Shown here in pieces: positions 6,766-15,005 of a stretch of DNA of 26,196 nucleotides. The position numbers and the translations under genes were made by a program. The stretch covers positions 1 through 26,196 of the forward strand of contig URTU01000015.1 in the NCBI GenBank assembly GCA_900550925.1, read 5' to 3'. The notes beneath the pieces were generated by a model, which did no database searches, was not told where the DNA came from, and was given only the letters and a program-made list of their open reading frames with translations. This DNA comes from an uncultured Alistipes sp. (GTDB lineage Bacteria; Bacteroidota; Bacteroidia; Bacteroidales; Rikenellaceae). How positions within the stretch are numbered: the first letter of the stretch is position 1; each line of letters begins with the position of its first letter.

Positions 6766-6857
6766 CCCACGCTTCTTCTGCCTTGCCTTCGGATTAATGA
6801 CCATACAGCATGGTCCTGGCGGTCACGGTTGAGGCTGCGGCACGCTTGCCGTACTTG

Positions 6858-7784
6858 TCATTTGTTCTGGTAGACGGACGGTGAACAGCCGACCGCTTTC
6901 TTGAAATATACCCCAAAGAACGACTGGTTGGCGAAATTCAGTATGTCGGCAACCTGCTGAACGCTGTATTGCTGGCTTTTCAACAGCGCCTTGGCCTCCA
7001 GAATCACATAATCCCTGATCCATTCGCCGGCATGCCGCCCGCTGACGACCCGTACCACCTGAGAGAGGTATTTCGGGGTCAGACACAACTTTTCGGCGTA
7101 GAAGACGATGCTGCGTTCGGAGGTGCAATATTGTTGCAGGAGCTGTATGAACTGATCGATGATCTGTTTTTTACGCGAACTGCGTCCGGTATCGAATTTC
7201 TCGACATAACGTGTCATGACCTGGCACACGTCGTAATACAACACCTGCATGTAACCTCTCAAAGCCTCCCGTTTGTAATTGAACGACGGTTGCCGGACCT
7301 TTGCCCGCATGGCGCGGTAGAGTGTCAGAATCTCCTCGGTTTCGTCATCCGAGAGCTGCATCATCGAGTTTTGCGCCAGGAATTTGCGCACGATCACGGT
7401 TCCCGCCGGACTGCTTTCCGGAATAATGTAATCCGCCGAGAATGCAATGATCACCACCCGACAGTCAGACGAGACGTTCAGGCACTGCACGATTGTTCCC
7501 TGAGGCACGATCATCAGACTGTTGCGATGCATTTCGTATTCATTGAGGTTTACACGTACGCGCATGCAACCTTCCATGCACAGGTTCATTATCGAAAACT
7601 GCAGTTTGAACGGATACGGTGCCGTAAGGAATCTGGTCATGTGAGGATCGGTGGACAAGTCGCGAATGCTGCTGTGCTCGTCAAGATTGTCGGCTGCCAT
7701 GAACTCGTCGTCGATGATACAGGTCTGTTCATCGAACGGTATCATGGCCAGATCAAGATCGTTGAAATTGTCCGTTTTTTTCAT
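6858..7784 (-). CDS. AraC-family transcriptional regulator
   Basis: The 308-residue protein has an N-terminal sensor region (about 1-205) with cupin-like strands such as NSLMIVPQGTIVQC (about 88-101), and a C-terminal AraC/XylS double helix-turn-helix (about 215-305): FYAEKLCLTPKYLSQVVRVVSGRHAGEWIRDYVILEAKALL, then YSVQQVADILNFANQSFFGVYFKKAVGCSPSVYQ. The second helix-turn-helix keeps the family's F-x-x-x-S-x-F-x-x-x-F-K pattern in recognisable form. It is transcribed away from the RND efflux operon with 182 bp between start codons, the usual arrangement for a local activator or repressor of that operon; this target is inferred. A perfect TATATTTG -7 element at 7808-7815 lies upstream of its ATG. 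The sensed ligand cannot be predicted. Confidence 0.9.
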   Translation of the reverse strand: MKKTDNFNDLDLAMIPFDEQTCIIDDEFMAADNLDEHSSIRDLSTDPHMTRFLTAPYPFKLQFSIMNLCMEGCMRVRVNLNEYEMHRNSLMIVPQGTIVQCLNVSSDCRVVIIAFSADYIIPESSPAGTVIVRKFLAQNSMMQLSDDETEEILTLYRAMRAKVRQPSFNYKREALRGYMQVLYYDVCQVMTRYVEKFDTGRSSRKKQIIDQFIQLLQQYCTSERSIVFYAEKLCLTPKYLSQVVRVVSGRHAGEWIRDYVILEAKALLKSQQYSVQQVADILNFANQSFFGVYFKKAVGCSPSVYQNK

Positions 7785-7807
7785 GTGCTTAATAGTGAAT
7801 GCGACTA

Positions 7808-7815
7808 CAAATATA
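7808..7815 (-). promoter_or_regulatory. -7 element (TATATTTG) for AraC-type regulator
   Basis: TATATTTG is a perfect TAnnTTTG match, 24-31 nt before the regulator's start codon. No TTG is visible at -33. An imperfect palindrome (7814-7830) touches its upstream edge. Confidence 0.6.
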
Positions 7816-7830
7816 CTGTTTAGAACTGTA
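7814..7830. promoter_or_regulatory. Imperfect palindrome next to regulator promoter (candidate operator)
   Basis: TACTGTT-TAG-AACTGTA pairs at six of seven positions and overlaps the upstream end of the regulator's -7 element, where binding would block transcription. A second short palindrome, TTGT-ACG-ACAA (7892-7902), lies nearer the efflux operon. Either could be a regulator site; neither is proven. Confidence 0.3.
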
Positions 7831-7923
7831 ATATCGACATTTTTGCCATCGTTAAATCCGATTTGTCATCCTTTTGAACAATATAGGCACATTGTACGAC
7901 AAAGCAGTGCCGGCAAAAAGCAT

Positions 7924-7931
7924 CAACTTTG
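7924..7931 (+). promoter_or_regulatory. Weak candidate -7 element for RND efflux operon
   Basis: CAACTTTG differs from TAnnTTTG at the first base and lies 36-43 nt before the adaptor gene's ATG. No TTG is found at -33. Weak promoters of this kind often depend on an activator, which would suit the divergent AraC-type protein (inference). Confidence 0.3.
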
Positions 7932-7966
7932 TACCCGGAAAAGAACTACTCTAAACAAACTGTATC

Positions 7967-9028
7967 ATGATCAAGAGAACAACACTATTGTTCATCGCTG
8001 CGGCCTGCCTGCTGGCAGGATGTACCGGAACCGACAATTCCGGTGAGAGTTTGCGCAGCGTCTGCCTGACACGGCCCGAGGCCATGAGCGAAGAGTCCGT
8101 GAAGCACTATTCGGGCGTGGTGAAGGCCGCCCACGAGATCGGGCTCGGATTCAAGACGGCCGGTCAGATATCACGTATCCATGTACGCGAAGGCGACCGG
8201 GTCCGCAAGGGGGAACTGCTGGCCGAGCTGGATGATGCCGACTATCGTCTGGCAGTCGAAGCGCTGCAGATCCAGTACGACCAGCTCAAGGACGAGGTGG
8301 ATCGTACCGCCCGGCTTTTCAACCAGAAGAGCGTGTCGGCCAACGATTACGAGAAGGCTGTTGCCGGCCTGCACCAGCTGGGCATACAGCTGCAGGCGAA
8401 CCAGAACAAGCTCGACTATACAAAGCTCTATGCCCCGACGGACGGATATATCCGTAAGGTCGGTTTTTCGCCGGCCGAGATGGTCGATGCCGGAACATCT
8501 GTAGTTACACTGCTCGACATGTCGGGAATGGAGGTATCGGTTGATATTCCGGTTGAAGAGTATCTCAACAGGGAGCATTTCGTGCGCTACTATTGCCGGT
8601 CGGCCGAGAGCGGGATATCCTATCCCATGTCCTTGTCGAGCATCTCGCCCAGTGCCGACGGCAACCAGCTGTATCGTCTGGAGCTGACGTTCGTTTCGCG
8701 TCCGGACGACCGTCTGACGGCCGGCATGAATGTCGAAGTCGGAATCGTCGCCTCCGACACGGCATCCTTGCATGGCTTTACCCTGCCGCTGCGGTCTGTT
8801 TTCCGGGACGGCGACACCTCCTGCGTATGGGTGCTGAAGAGCGACTCGACGGTTGCCAAACGGCCCGTACGGCTTGCCGGCACCGATTCCCGAGGGAGAG
8901 CCGTGATCGTCGAGGGGCTGACGGGTGAAGAACAGATCGTGCGGGCCGGAGTGAACGTGCTGCTTGATGGCGAACATGTCAAGGTCATCGGCCAACCGAG
9001 CAAAACAAACGTAGGAGGAGTGTTGTAA
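7967..9028 (+). CDS. RND efflux periplasmic adaptor (membrane fusion) lipoprotein
   Basis: The 353-residue product begins with a lipoprotein signal (LLAGC, Cys19). It has the two halves of a barrel-sandwich (lipoyl-like) domain, GLGFKTAGQISRIHVREGDRVRKGELLAELD (about 52-85) and LYAPTDGYIRKVGFSPAEMVDAGTSVVTL (about 148-180), separated by a coiled-coil hairpin (about 88-147), followed by beta-barrel and membrane-proximal domains (LTAGMNVEVGI near 250). This is the HlyD/AcrA-type adaptor that bridges inner-membrane permease and outer-membrane channel. The stop and the next ATG overlap as TAATG, showing translational coupling with the permease. The lipid anchor implies attachment to the outer leaflet of the inner membrane. 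Substrate unknown. Confidence 0.92.
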   Translation: MIKRTTLLFIAAACLLAGCTGTDNSGESLRSVCLTRPEAMSEESVKHYSGVVKAAHEIGLGFKTAGQISRIHVREGDRVRKGELLAELDDADYRLAVEALQIQYDQLKDEVDRTARLFNQKSVSANDYEKAVAGLHQLGIQLQANQNKLDYTKLYAPTDGYIRKVGFSPAEMVDAGTSVVTLLDMSGMEVSVDIPVEEYLNREHFVRYYCRSAESGISYPMSLSSISPSADGNQLYRLELTFVSRPDDRLTAGMNVEVGIVASDTASLHGFTLPLRSVFRDGDTSCVWVLKSDSTVAKRPVRLAGTDSRGRAVIVEGLTGEEQIVRAGVNVLLDGEHVKVIGQPSKTNVGGVL

Positions 9029-12000
9029 TGAAACTGACAGAGTTTTTCATGCGGCGGCCGATGCTGTTCTGGTCGTTCATGGCGGCGATTATCATAGCCG
9101 GAGTCCTGTCGTTCATCCAGATGCCCAAGCTTGAGGATCCGGCCGTTTCGGCAAAACAGGCGATGGTCGTGGTGTCGTGGCCCGGTGCAAATGCCCATAA
9201 GATGGAGCTCGAGGTGGCCAAGATGATGGAGGATGAGTTGCGGGCGCTGCCCGATGTCAACAAGATCAAGACCGAATGCCGGAGCGGAGTTGCGATGTTT
9301 ACGGTCGAGTTCAAGATGACGGTGCTCAACAGCGAACTCGAACAGCATTTCGATCTGTTGCGGCGCAAGGTTAACGATGCTGCCATACGTTTGCCACAGG
9401 GGTGTTACGACCCGATCGTGATTGACGACATGATGGATGTCTACGGTATTTTCTACGCGTTGACTGCCGACGGGTATGACTACCCCGAGATGTACCGGTA
9501 TGCCGATTACATACGTCGCGAACTGCTCGACGTGAAGGGTGTCAAGCGTATCAACATAGTCGGAAATCGCGACGAAGTGATCAATATCATTCTTTCGAAG
9601 GAGCAGATTGCGCGGAACGGGATCATCCCGACCCAGATCATGTCGGCATTGCAGGCGGCCGGAAAGAACGTCGATGCGGGCAAATATCCGAACGACGGCG
9701 AGCGTATTGCGCTCTATGTCGATTCGGCTGTCGAGGACGAGGAGGACATACGTAATCTGCAAATCCAGACATTCGACGGAAAATATCTGCGTATCGGAGA
9801 CATAGCTCGCGTCGAACGCGGTTATGCCGAACCGCAGCGCAACGGATTCTTCGTCGACGGCAAACCGGCCCTGGCAATCTGTGTTGCCATGGAGACATCG
9901 GCCATCGTTCCGGACGTGGGCAAGGAGGTCGATGCGCGGCTAAACGAGGTCATGAAGCAGATTCCGGCCGGGTTCGAGACCGAGAAGATATTCTTCCAGC
10001 CCGACAAGGTCGATCAAGCCATCTCGTCATTCATGCTCAACCTGGTCGAATCGGTCGCCATCGTCATTCTCGTGCTCATATTCACGATGGGTTGGCGGAG
10101 CGGTGTCATCATAGGTTTCGGTCTGGTGCTTACGGTAGCGATCTCGTTCCCGATCCTGCTTGCCTGCGGCACCACCCTGCAACGTATTTCGCTCGGTGCG
10201 TTCATTGTTGCCATGGGCATGCTTGTCGACAATGCCGTGGTCATCATGGACGGCATTCTGGTCGACCGCAAACGCGGTTTGCCGCCCAAAGTCTATCTCT
10301 ACCGTATCGGCCGCAATACTGCCCTGCCGCTGCTCGGGGCCACGATCATTGCCGCTTCGACCTTCCTGTGCGTATATCTGTCGCCCGATACGGCCGGTGA
10401 GTATGCCGGAGACCTGTTTCTGGTTCTGTGCGTAAGTCTGCTTGCAAGCTGGATTCTGGCACTGGTACAAGTCCCCGTATGCGCCAGGACCTGGCTGCCC
10501 GCACGCGAAAAGAGTGACAAGAATCCGGGTGCCGTAATGAATTCTCCCGTACACCGCTTTGTCCGCAAGGCCGTGGCGGTGCTCATCGACCACAAGCGCA
10601 AAACAATAATCCTGGCCTTCAGCCTGCTGGCAGTCTGCATCTTCGGCATGACAAAGGTCAAGAATCTATTTTTCCCCGATTTCGACTACAAACAGTTCGT
10701 GGTCGAGTGCTTCTTTCCGTCGGCTTCGGATCCCGACATGGTACGTGACCAGCTGTTGGAGATGAGCGGCAAGGTATCGGAGAATCCGGCCGTCGAGCGA
10801 GTGGCGGTCAGTCAGGGGAGCGCTCCGGCCCACTACTGCCTGGTACGTCCTATGACTTCGGGCGGCGACTGCTACGGCGAACTGATCGTCGACTGCAAGG
10901 ACTACAAAACCGTTCTGGAACAGATTCCGACCATCCGCAGGCAACTGCGCGAGGAGTATCCGGATGCCTACATACGTGTTCGCAAATACAATTTCTCGAT
11001 TTCGACGAGCCATACCGTGGAGGTCGAATTTGCAGGGCCCGATCCGGCTGTTCTGCGCGATTTGAGCCGTCAGGCCGAGGATATCATGCGTCGTTCGCCA
11101 TATATCGATGCCTATTCGGTTCAGAACAACTGGAAACCGGCCGGCAAGGCTCTCATCGCCGGATATGTGCAGTCGAACGGTCTGCGGGCCGGCATCAACC
11201 GCAGTGATGTAGCCAATGCCCTGATGGCGGCTACGGACGGGATGCCCGTAGGTGTTCTGAATGACAACGACCGCATGGTGACGCTCAACCTTCAGGTGCG
11301 CAATGCCGACGGCAGCCGGATAACCGACATTGGACAGATACCCGTCTGGAGCATGCTCAACATGCACCTCTCGAACGAAGAGTTGCAGGGGGCGCTCGGC
11401 GGCGGACAGGCCATGAGCGATCTTCAGGACAAGCTGTTCCGAGCCACGCCGCTGAACAACGTCGCCCCCGACATACGTCTGGAGTGGGATGAGGATGTGG
11501 TGATGCGGCTCAACGGCCGGCGCGTGATCGAAGCCGAATGCGATCCCAATCCCGACTGTCCGCAGGCCACTCCCGCAAAAGCGGTCTCTTCGATCAAGGA
11601 TCAGATCGAAAACATTCCGCTGCCCGACGGCTACACCATGCGGTGGGTCGGCGAAGGCGAAATTCAGGGCGAAGCGATCGGCAATCTGATGAAATTCGTT
11701 CCGATAACCATTTTCCTGATTCTGGCCATACTGCTGTTGCTCTTCAACAGCTGGCGCAAGGTTATTCTGATTCTGTTGTGTTTCCCGTTTGTCTTCTGCG
11801 GCATCACGCCGTCGCTGCTGCTGACCGGCCAACCGATGACCTTCATGGCCATCATCGGAATGCTGGGACTGATCGGCATGATGGTCAAGAACGCCATCGT
11901 GCTCGTCGACGAGATCAACCGCCTTCAGACCGAAGAGCATATGCACCCCTACAAGGCTGTCATCGAAGCTACCGTTTCGCGCGTAAGGCCGGTACTGATG

Positions 12001-12171
12001 GCCTCGCTGACAACCATCGTCGGCATGATCCCTCTGGTCACCGACCCGATGTACGCTTCGATGGCCATCACCATCATGGGCGGGCTTACCGTCGGTACGA
12101 TCATTACGCTCATACTTCTGCCGTTGTTCTATACGGCGATGTTCCGTATCGGCCGGCCCCGAAACGCTTAA
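9028..12171 (+). CDS. RND-family efflux permease (AcrB-like)
   Basis: The 1047-residue length and fold order match the resistance-nodulation-division superfamily. There is a first membrane helix at about 12-30 after MKLTEFFMRRPMLFWSF, a large periplasmic loop (about 31-335), helices 2-6 (about 336-490), a second periplasmic loop, and helices in the last 150 residues. Proton-relay positions are visible: D401 in helix 4 (GMLVDNAVV), K954 in helix 10 (MMVKNAIVLVDEI) and R987 in RVRPVLMASL. The position equal to AcrB D408 is Asn (N402), a common variant in the superfamily. It is the middle gene of the adaptor-permease-channel operon. The family exports drugs, bile acids, dyes or metals using the proton gradient; which of these applies is not readable, though the helix 4 motif is unlike the metal-specific CusA type. 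Confidence 0.93.
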   Translation: MKLTEFFMRRPMLFWSFMAAIIIAGVLSFIQMPKLEDPAVSAKQAMVVVSWPGANAHKMELEVAKMMEDELRALPDVNKIKTECRSGVAMFTVEFKMTVLNSELEQHFDLLRRKVNDAAIRLPQGCYDPIVIDDMMDVYGIFYALTADGYDYPEMYRYADYIRRELLDVKGVKRINIVGNRDEVINIILSKEQIARNGIIPTQIMSALQAAGKNVDAGKYPNDGERIALYVDSAVEDEEDIRNLQIQTFDGKYLRIGDIARVERGYAEPQRNGFFVDGKPALAICVAMETSAIVPDVGKEVDARLNEVMKQIPAGFETEKIFFQPDKVDQAISSFMLNLVESVAIVILVLIFTMGWRSGVIIGFGLVLTVAISFPILLACGTTLQRISLGAFIVAMGMLVDNAVVIMDGILVDRKRGLPPKVYLYRIGRNTALPLLGATIIAASTFLCVYLSPDTAGEYAGDLFLVLCVSLLASWILALVQVPVCARTWLPAREKSDKNPGAVMNSPVHRFVRKAVAVLIDHKRKTIILAFSLLAVCIFGMTKVKNLFFPDFDYKQFVVECFFPSASDPDMVRDQLLEMSGKVSENPAVERVAVSQGSAPAHYCLVRPMTSGGDCYGELIVDCKDYKTVLEQIPTIRRQLREEYPDAYIRVRKYNFSISTSHTVEVEFAGPDPAVLRDLSRQAEDIMRRSPYIDAYSVQNNWKPAGKALIAGYVQSNGLRAGINRSDVANALMAATDGMPVGVLNDNDRMVTLNLQVRNADGSRITDIGQIPVWSMLNMHLSNEELQGALGGGQAMSDLQDKLFRATPLNNVAPDIRLEWDEDVVMRLNGRRVIEAECDPNPDCPQATPAKAVSSIKDQIENIPLPDGYTMRWVGEGEIQGEAIGNLMKFVPITIFLILAILLLLFNSWRKVILILLCFPFVFCGITPSLLLTGQPMTFMAIIGMLGLIGMMVKNAIVLVDEINRLQTEEHMHPYKAVIEATVSRVRPVLMASLTTIVGMIPLVTDPMYASMAITIMGGLTVGTIITLILLPLFYTAMFRIGRPRNA

Positions 12172-12188
12172 AAAACATCTATAAGAAT

Positions 12189-13505
12189 ATGAACATGTTA
12201 CGAATACATATTGCAGGTTTAGCCATACTGCTTTCGGTGTCGGCCGCACCGGCACAACAACCCGTATCGCTATCGTTGTCGCAGTGCCGCGAGCTGGCTC
12301 TTGCCCACAGCGAGGATCTTCAGCAGGCCGACAACCGTCTCCGACAGGCCGAACTGGACAGCCGGATAGCCTCGGCGGCCCGTCTTCCAAAGATTGAGGG
12401 TTCGGCAACGGGCGCCTACGTGTTTCCGGATATCGACATGATGGGAATGGAGATGTGTATGCGCGGCACATACATGGCCGGCATCAACCTGACTCAGCCC
12501 ATATATACCGGAGGAAAGATCGCGGCCGCTAACAAACTGGCCCGTATCGGGCAGGAGGTTGCCGACGAACAGCTGCGCAAGACACGTATGGATATCATCG
12601 TGGAGGCCGACAATGCCTATTGGAGCTATATAGCTGTTTCGCGCAAGGTGCGGATGCTTGAGAGTTGTATGGCGCAGATGGATACGCTGTATGCACAGAC
12701 CTCTTCGGCGCTGGCGGCCGGAATGGCCATCGAAAACGACCTGCTGCGGATCAGTGCCAAACGCAGTGAAATAGATTATCAGTTGCAGCGGGCCCGCAAC
12801 GGAGCCGATTTGTGCCGTATGGTATTGTGCCGGGTAATCGGTTCGGAGTTCGACACGCCGATCGAACCGACGGATACCGTTTTTGTCGTCTCCGCACCAG
12901 AGATTGCCACCTCGGACATCGAGGCTCGCCCCGAATACCGAATGCTCGAAAAACAGGTTGCGGCCGGCGAACAAAAGATCCGGGATGCCCGCTCCGAGAT
13001 GCTGCCTGTCGTAGGTCTCTCGGCCGGATACAGCTATTACGGCAATATCGACCTGAAGAGCATGGTCGATGCCGGAAACGGAACGATGGTACCCTACACG
13101 CAGGAGTTTCGGGACGGGATCGGGATAGCGATGATTTCGGTCAAGATTCCGATCTTCCATTGGGGCGAGGGGCGCAATAAGGTCAGAAAGGCCCGTTACG
13201 ATCTGCAGAATTCGCAGCTCGACCTGCAAAAGAACAGCCGTTTGATGAGCATCGAGGTCCAACAGGCCATTCGCAATGTCGAGGATGGGTATCGCCTGAT
13301 CGCCACGGCCGAATACGGATTGGCGCAGGCGGTCGAGAATCTGCGGGTCATGCGCAACCGTTATGCCGCCTCGATGGCCACGTTGACCGACCTGCTCGAT
13401 GCCCAGACGCAGTGGCAACAGGCCGAGAGCAATCTGATCGAAGCCCAAACGCAGTATCGCATCTATCAGACGGAGTATCTTCGCAGCACCGGCCGGCTCA
13501 ATTGA
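12189..13505 (+). CDS. TolC-like outer-membrane efflux channel
   Basis: The 438-residue product has a signal peptide (MNMLRIHIAGLAILLSVSAAPA) and two outer-membrane efflux protein repeats. The first has LSLSQCRELALAHSEDLQQADNRLRQAELDSRIASAARLPKIEGSA and LTQPIYTGGKIAAANKLA; the second has MLPVVGLSAGYSYYG, VKIPIFHWGEGRNKVRKARYDLQ and a long terminal helix ending TDLLDAQTQWQQAESNLIEAQTQYRIYQTEYLRSTG. These are typical of the alpha-barrel channel that completes tripartite pumps. The start is the ATG at 12189, 17 nt after the permease stop, because the signal peptide begins there; a second ATG at 12195 is possible. The open frame continues upstream inside the permease gene but that part is a shadow. 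A strong terminator follows. Confidence 0.92.
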   Translation: MNMLRIHIAGLAILLSVSAAPAQQPVSLSLSQCRELALAHSEDLQQADNRLRQAELDSRIASAARLPKIEGSATGAYVFPDIDMMGMEMCMRGTYMAGINLTQPIYTGGKIAAANKLARIGQEVADEQLRKTRMDIIVEADNAYWSYIAVSRKVRMLESCMAQMDTLYAQTSSALAAGMAIENDLLRISAKRSEIDYQLQRARNGADLCRMVLCRVIGSEFDTPIEPTDTVFVVSAPEIATSDIEARPEYRMLEKQVAAGEQKIRDARSEMLPVVGLSAGYSYYGNIDLKSMVDAGNGTMVPYTQEFRDGIGIAMISVKIPIFHWGEGRNKVRKARYDLQNSQLDLQKNSRLMSIEVQQAIRNVEDGYRLIATAEYGLAQAVENLRVMRNRYAASMATLTDLLDAQTQWQQAESNLIEAQTQYRIYQTEYLRSTGRLN

Positions 13506-13555
13506 CCGCAGCCATTCGCGGCGGTCGAAAGCCTCAGGTGCCGCGCCACTAAATC

Positions 13556-13599
13556 AAAATCCGGAGACTGTCATTGGTTATGCAGTCTCCGGATTTTTT
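13556..13599. terminator. Bidirectional rho-independent terminator between efflux operon and threonine operon
   Basis: AAATCCGGAGACTG and CAGTCTCCGGATTT form a perfect 14-bp stem around a 12-nt loop, followed by further T residues. On the minus strand the same stem is followed by TTTTGATTT. It can therefore end both the plus-strand efflux operon and the minus-strand threonine operon. Confidence 0.92.
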
Positions 13600-13624
13600 G
13601 TATCTCTGCAGTTGGGCCGGTATT

Positions 13625-13656
13625 TATCTGCCGTTATGCAGATACATTCAGATACA
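13625..13656. repeat. Small hairpin and tandem CAGATACA repeat after thrC
   Basis: TATCTGC and GCAGATA (13625-13644) pair perfectly around a 6-nt loop. CAGATACA then occurs twice, 10 nt apart (13639 and 13649). This is a short 3'-flanking structure downstream of thrC; no function is evident. Confidence 0.4.
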
Positions 13657-13706
13657 AGCCTTCATGAGCCTTCGGACTACAAGTCCCGACTCCCGCACTA
13701 TCCCTA

Positions 13707-15005
13707 TTATCGTGAAAGAAGGTACTCCTTGAAGTCGTCGAATTCGGCCGACAACGGAATGGAGTTCTTGGTGCGGGCGGCAAAGCGTTCGAGAGCCGGC
13801 GGCATGGCGACTTTCCCGACAATCGGTTCGACCCGTTCGGCGAACTTTGCCGGATGGGCCGTTTCGAGGAAAATCCCCGGCCCGCCGAGACCCGTATCCT
13901 TCAATGCCGTGTATCCGCAGGCACCGTGCGGATCCATCACGTAACCGTACTGCCGGTAGACCTCCCCTATCGCCTGCTCGATCTGCGAATCGTCATAGAA
14001 CGACGCCGAGATATCTCCACGGATTCTTTCCACATCGTTGCCGTAGAGGTCGGCTATGCGGGCAAAGTTGCTCGGATCGCCCACATCCATCGCATTGGCT
14101 ATGGTTGCAACCGACGATCGTGGTTGGTAGCTTCCGCTCGCGAGGTAGTCGCAGAAGACCTTGTTGCGGTTGTTTGCGGCGATGAACCTCCGGACGGGCA
14201 ACCCCATTCGGTGTGCGATCAGTCCGGCCGCCAGATTTCCGAAGTTCCCGCTCGGAACCGATATTACCGGAGCCTCGACGCACCCTGCCCGGCGCAGGCT
14301 GGCGTATGCCCCGAAATAGTAGAACGATTGCGGCAGGAAGCGTGCGACATTGATCGAATTGGCCGACGTAAGGCGCATTCGGGCCGTCAGGTCAGGGTCC
14401 ATGAAGGCACTCTTGACCAACCGCTGGCAGTCGTCGAACGAACCGTCGATCTCTATTGCCGTGATATTTCCGCCGAGCGTTGCGAACTGTTTCTCCTGCA
14501 GCGGGCTGACCTTGCCGCGCGGATAGAGTACGGCGACATCTATTCCCTCGACGCCGTAGAAACCGTTCGCGACGGCACTTCCCGTATCTCCCGAAGTGGC
14601 CACCAATACCGTTACGGGCTCACTGCCGCCTTCGCGCGAGATGAAATACGAAAGCATGCGGGCCATGAACCGTGCCCCGACATCCTTGAAGGCGGCCGTC
14701 GGTCCGTGATACAGTTCGAGGGCATAGATGTCGGGGGCCACTTGCCGGAGCGGGATCGGGAAACTGAGTGTTTCGGTGACGATCCGGTGCAGGTCGCCGG
14801 CCGGCACATCCTCGCCGAACAGTTCGTCGGCCACACGGCATGAAATCTCACTCAGAGACATATCCCCGATACCGTCGAAAAACGATTCGGGAAGCACTCC
14901 GATACGTTCGGGCATATAGAGCCCACGATCGGGTGCCAATCCGCGGATCACGGCCTCGGCCAGTGTCGCAGGATTGCATTTGCGGTTTGTACTGTAATAT
15001 TTCAT
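13707..15005 (-). CDS. thrC: Threonine synthase
   Basis: The 432-residue protein matches PLP-dependent threonine synthase, which converts O-phosphohomoserine to threonine and phosphate in the cytoplasm. Visible motifs are HGPTAAFKDVGARF with the PLP lysine K107, VATSGDTGSA (phosphate-binding, about 130-139), a KVSPLQEKQFATLGGN stretch, SANSINVARFLPQ and SVPSGNFGNLAAG. Length fits the family. It is the last gene of the thrA / homoserine kinase candidate / thrC operon; its ATG overlaps the TGA of the preceding gene (ATGA), implying coupled translation. The start is also where the family N-terminus (MKYYSTNRKC) begins. Confidence 0.96.
   Translation of the reverse strand: MKYYSTNRKCNPATLAEAVIRGLAPDRGLYMPERIGVLPESFFDGIGDMSLSEISCRVADELFGEDVPAGDLHRIVTETLSFPIPLRQVAPDIYALELYHGPTAAFKDVGARFMARMLSYFISREGGSEPVTVLVATSGDTGSAVANGFYGVEGIDVAVLYPRGKVSPLQEKQFATLGGNITAIEIDGSFDDCQRLVKSAFMDPDLTARMRLTSANSINVARFLPQSFYYFGAYASLRRAGCVEAPVISVPSGNFGNLAAGLIAHRMGLPVRRFIAANNRNKVFCDYLASGSYQPRSSVATIANAMDVGDPSNFARIADLYGNDVERIRGDISASFYDDSQIEQAIGEVYRQYGYVMDPHGACGYTALKDTGLGGPGIFLETAHPAKFAERVEPIVGKVAMPPALERFAARTKNSIPLSAEFDDFKEYLLSR

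Noticed and set aside
11538..12188. Upstream extension of the TolC-like gene's open frame into the permease gene
   Set aside because: The extension is out of frame with the permease, has shadow-like composition, and the signal peptide starts at 12189.
10666..12471. 601-codon open frame on the minus strand opposite the RND permease
   Set aside because: It is the antisense shadow of a clear GC-rich coding gene; its composition is rich in His, Arg and Gln, with no domain.
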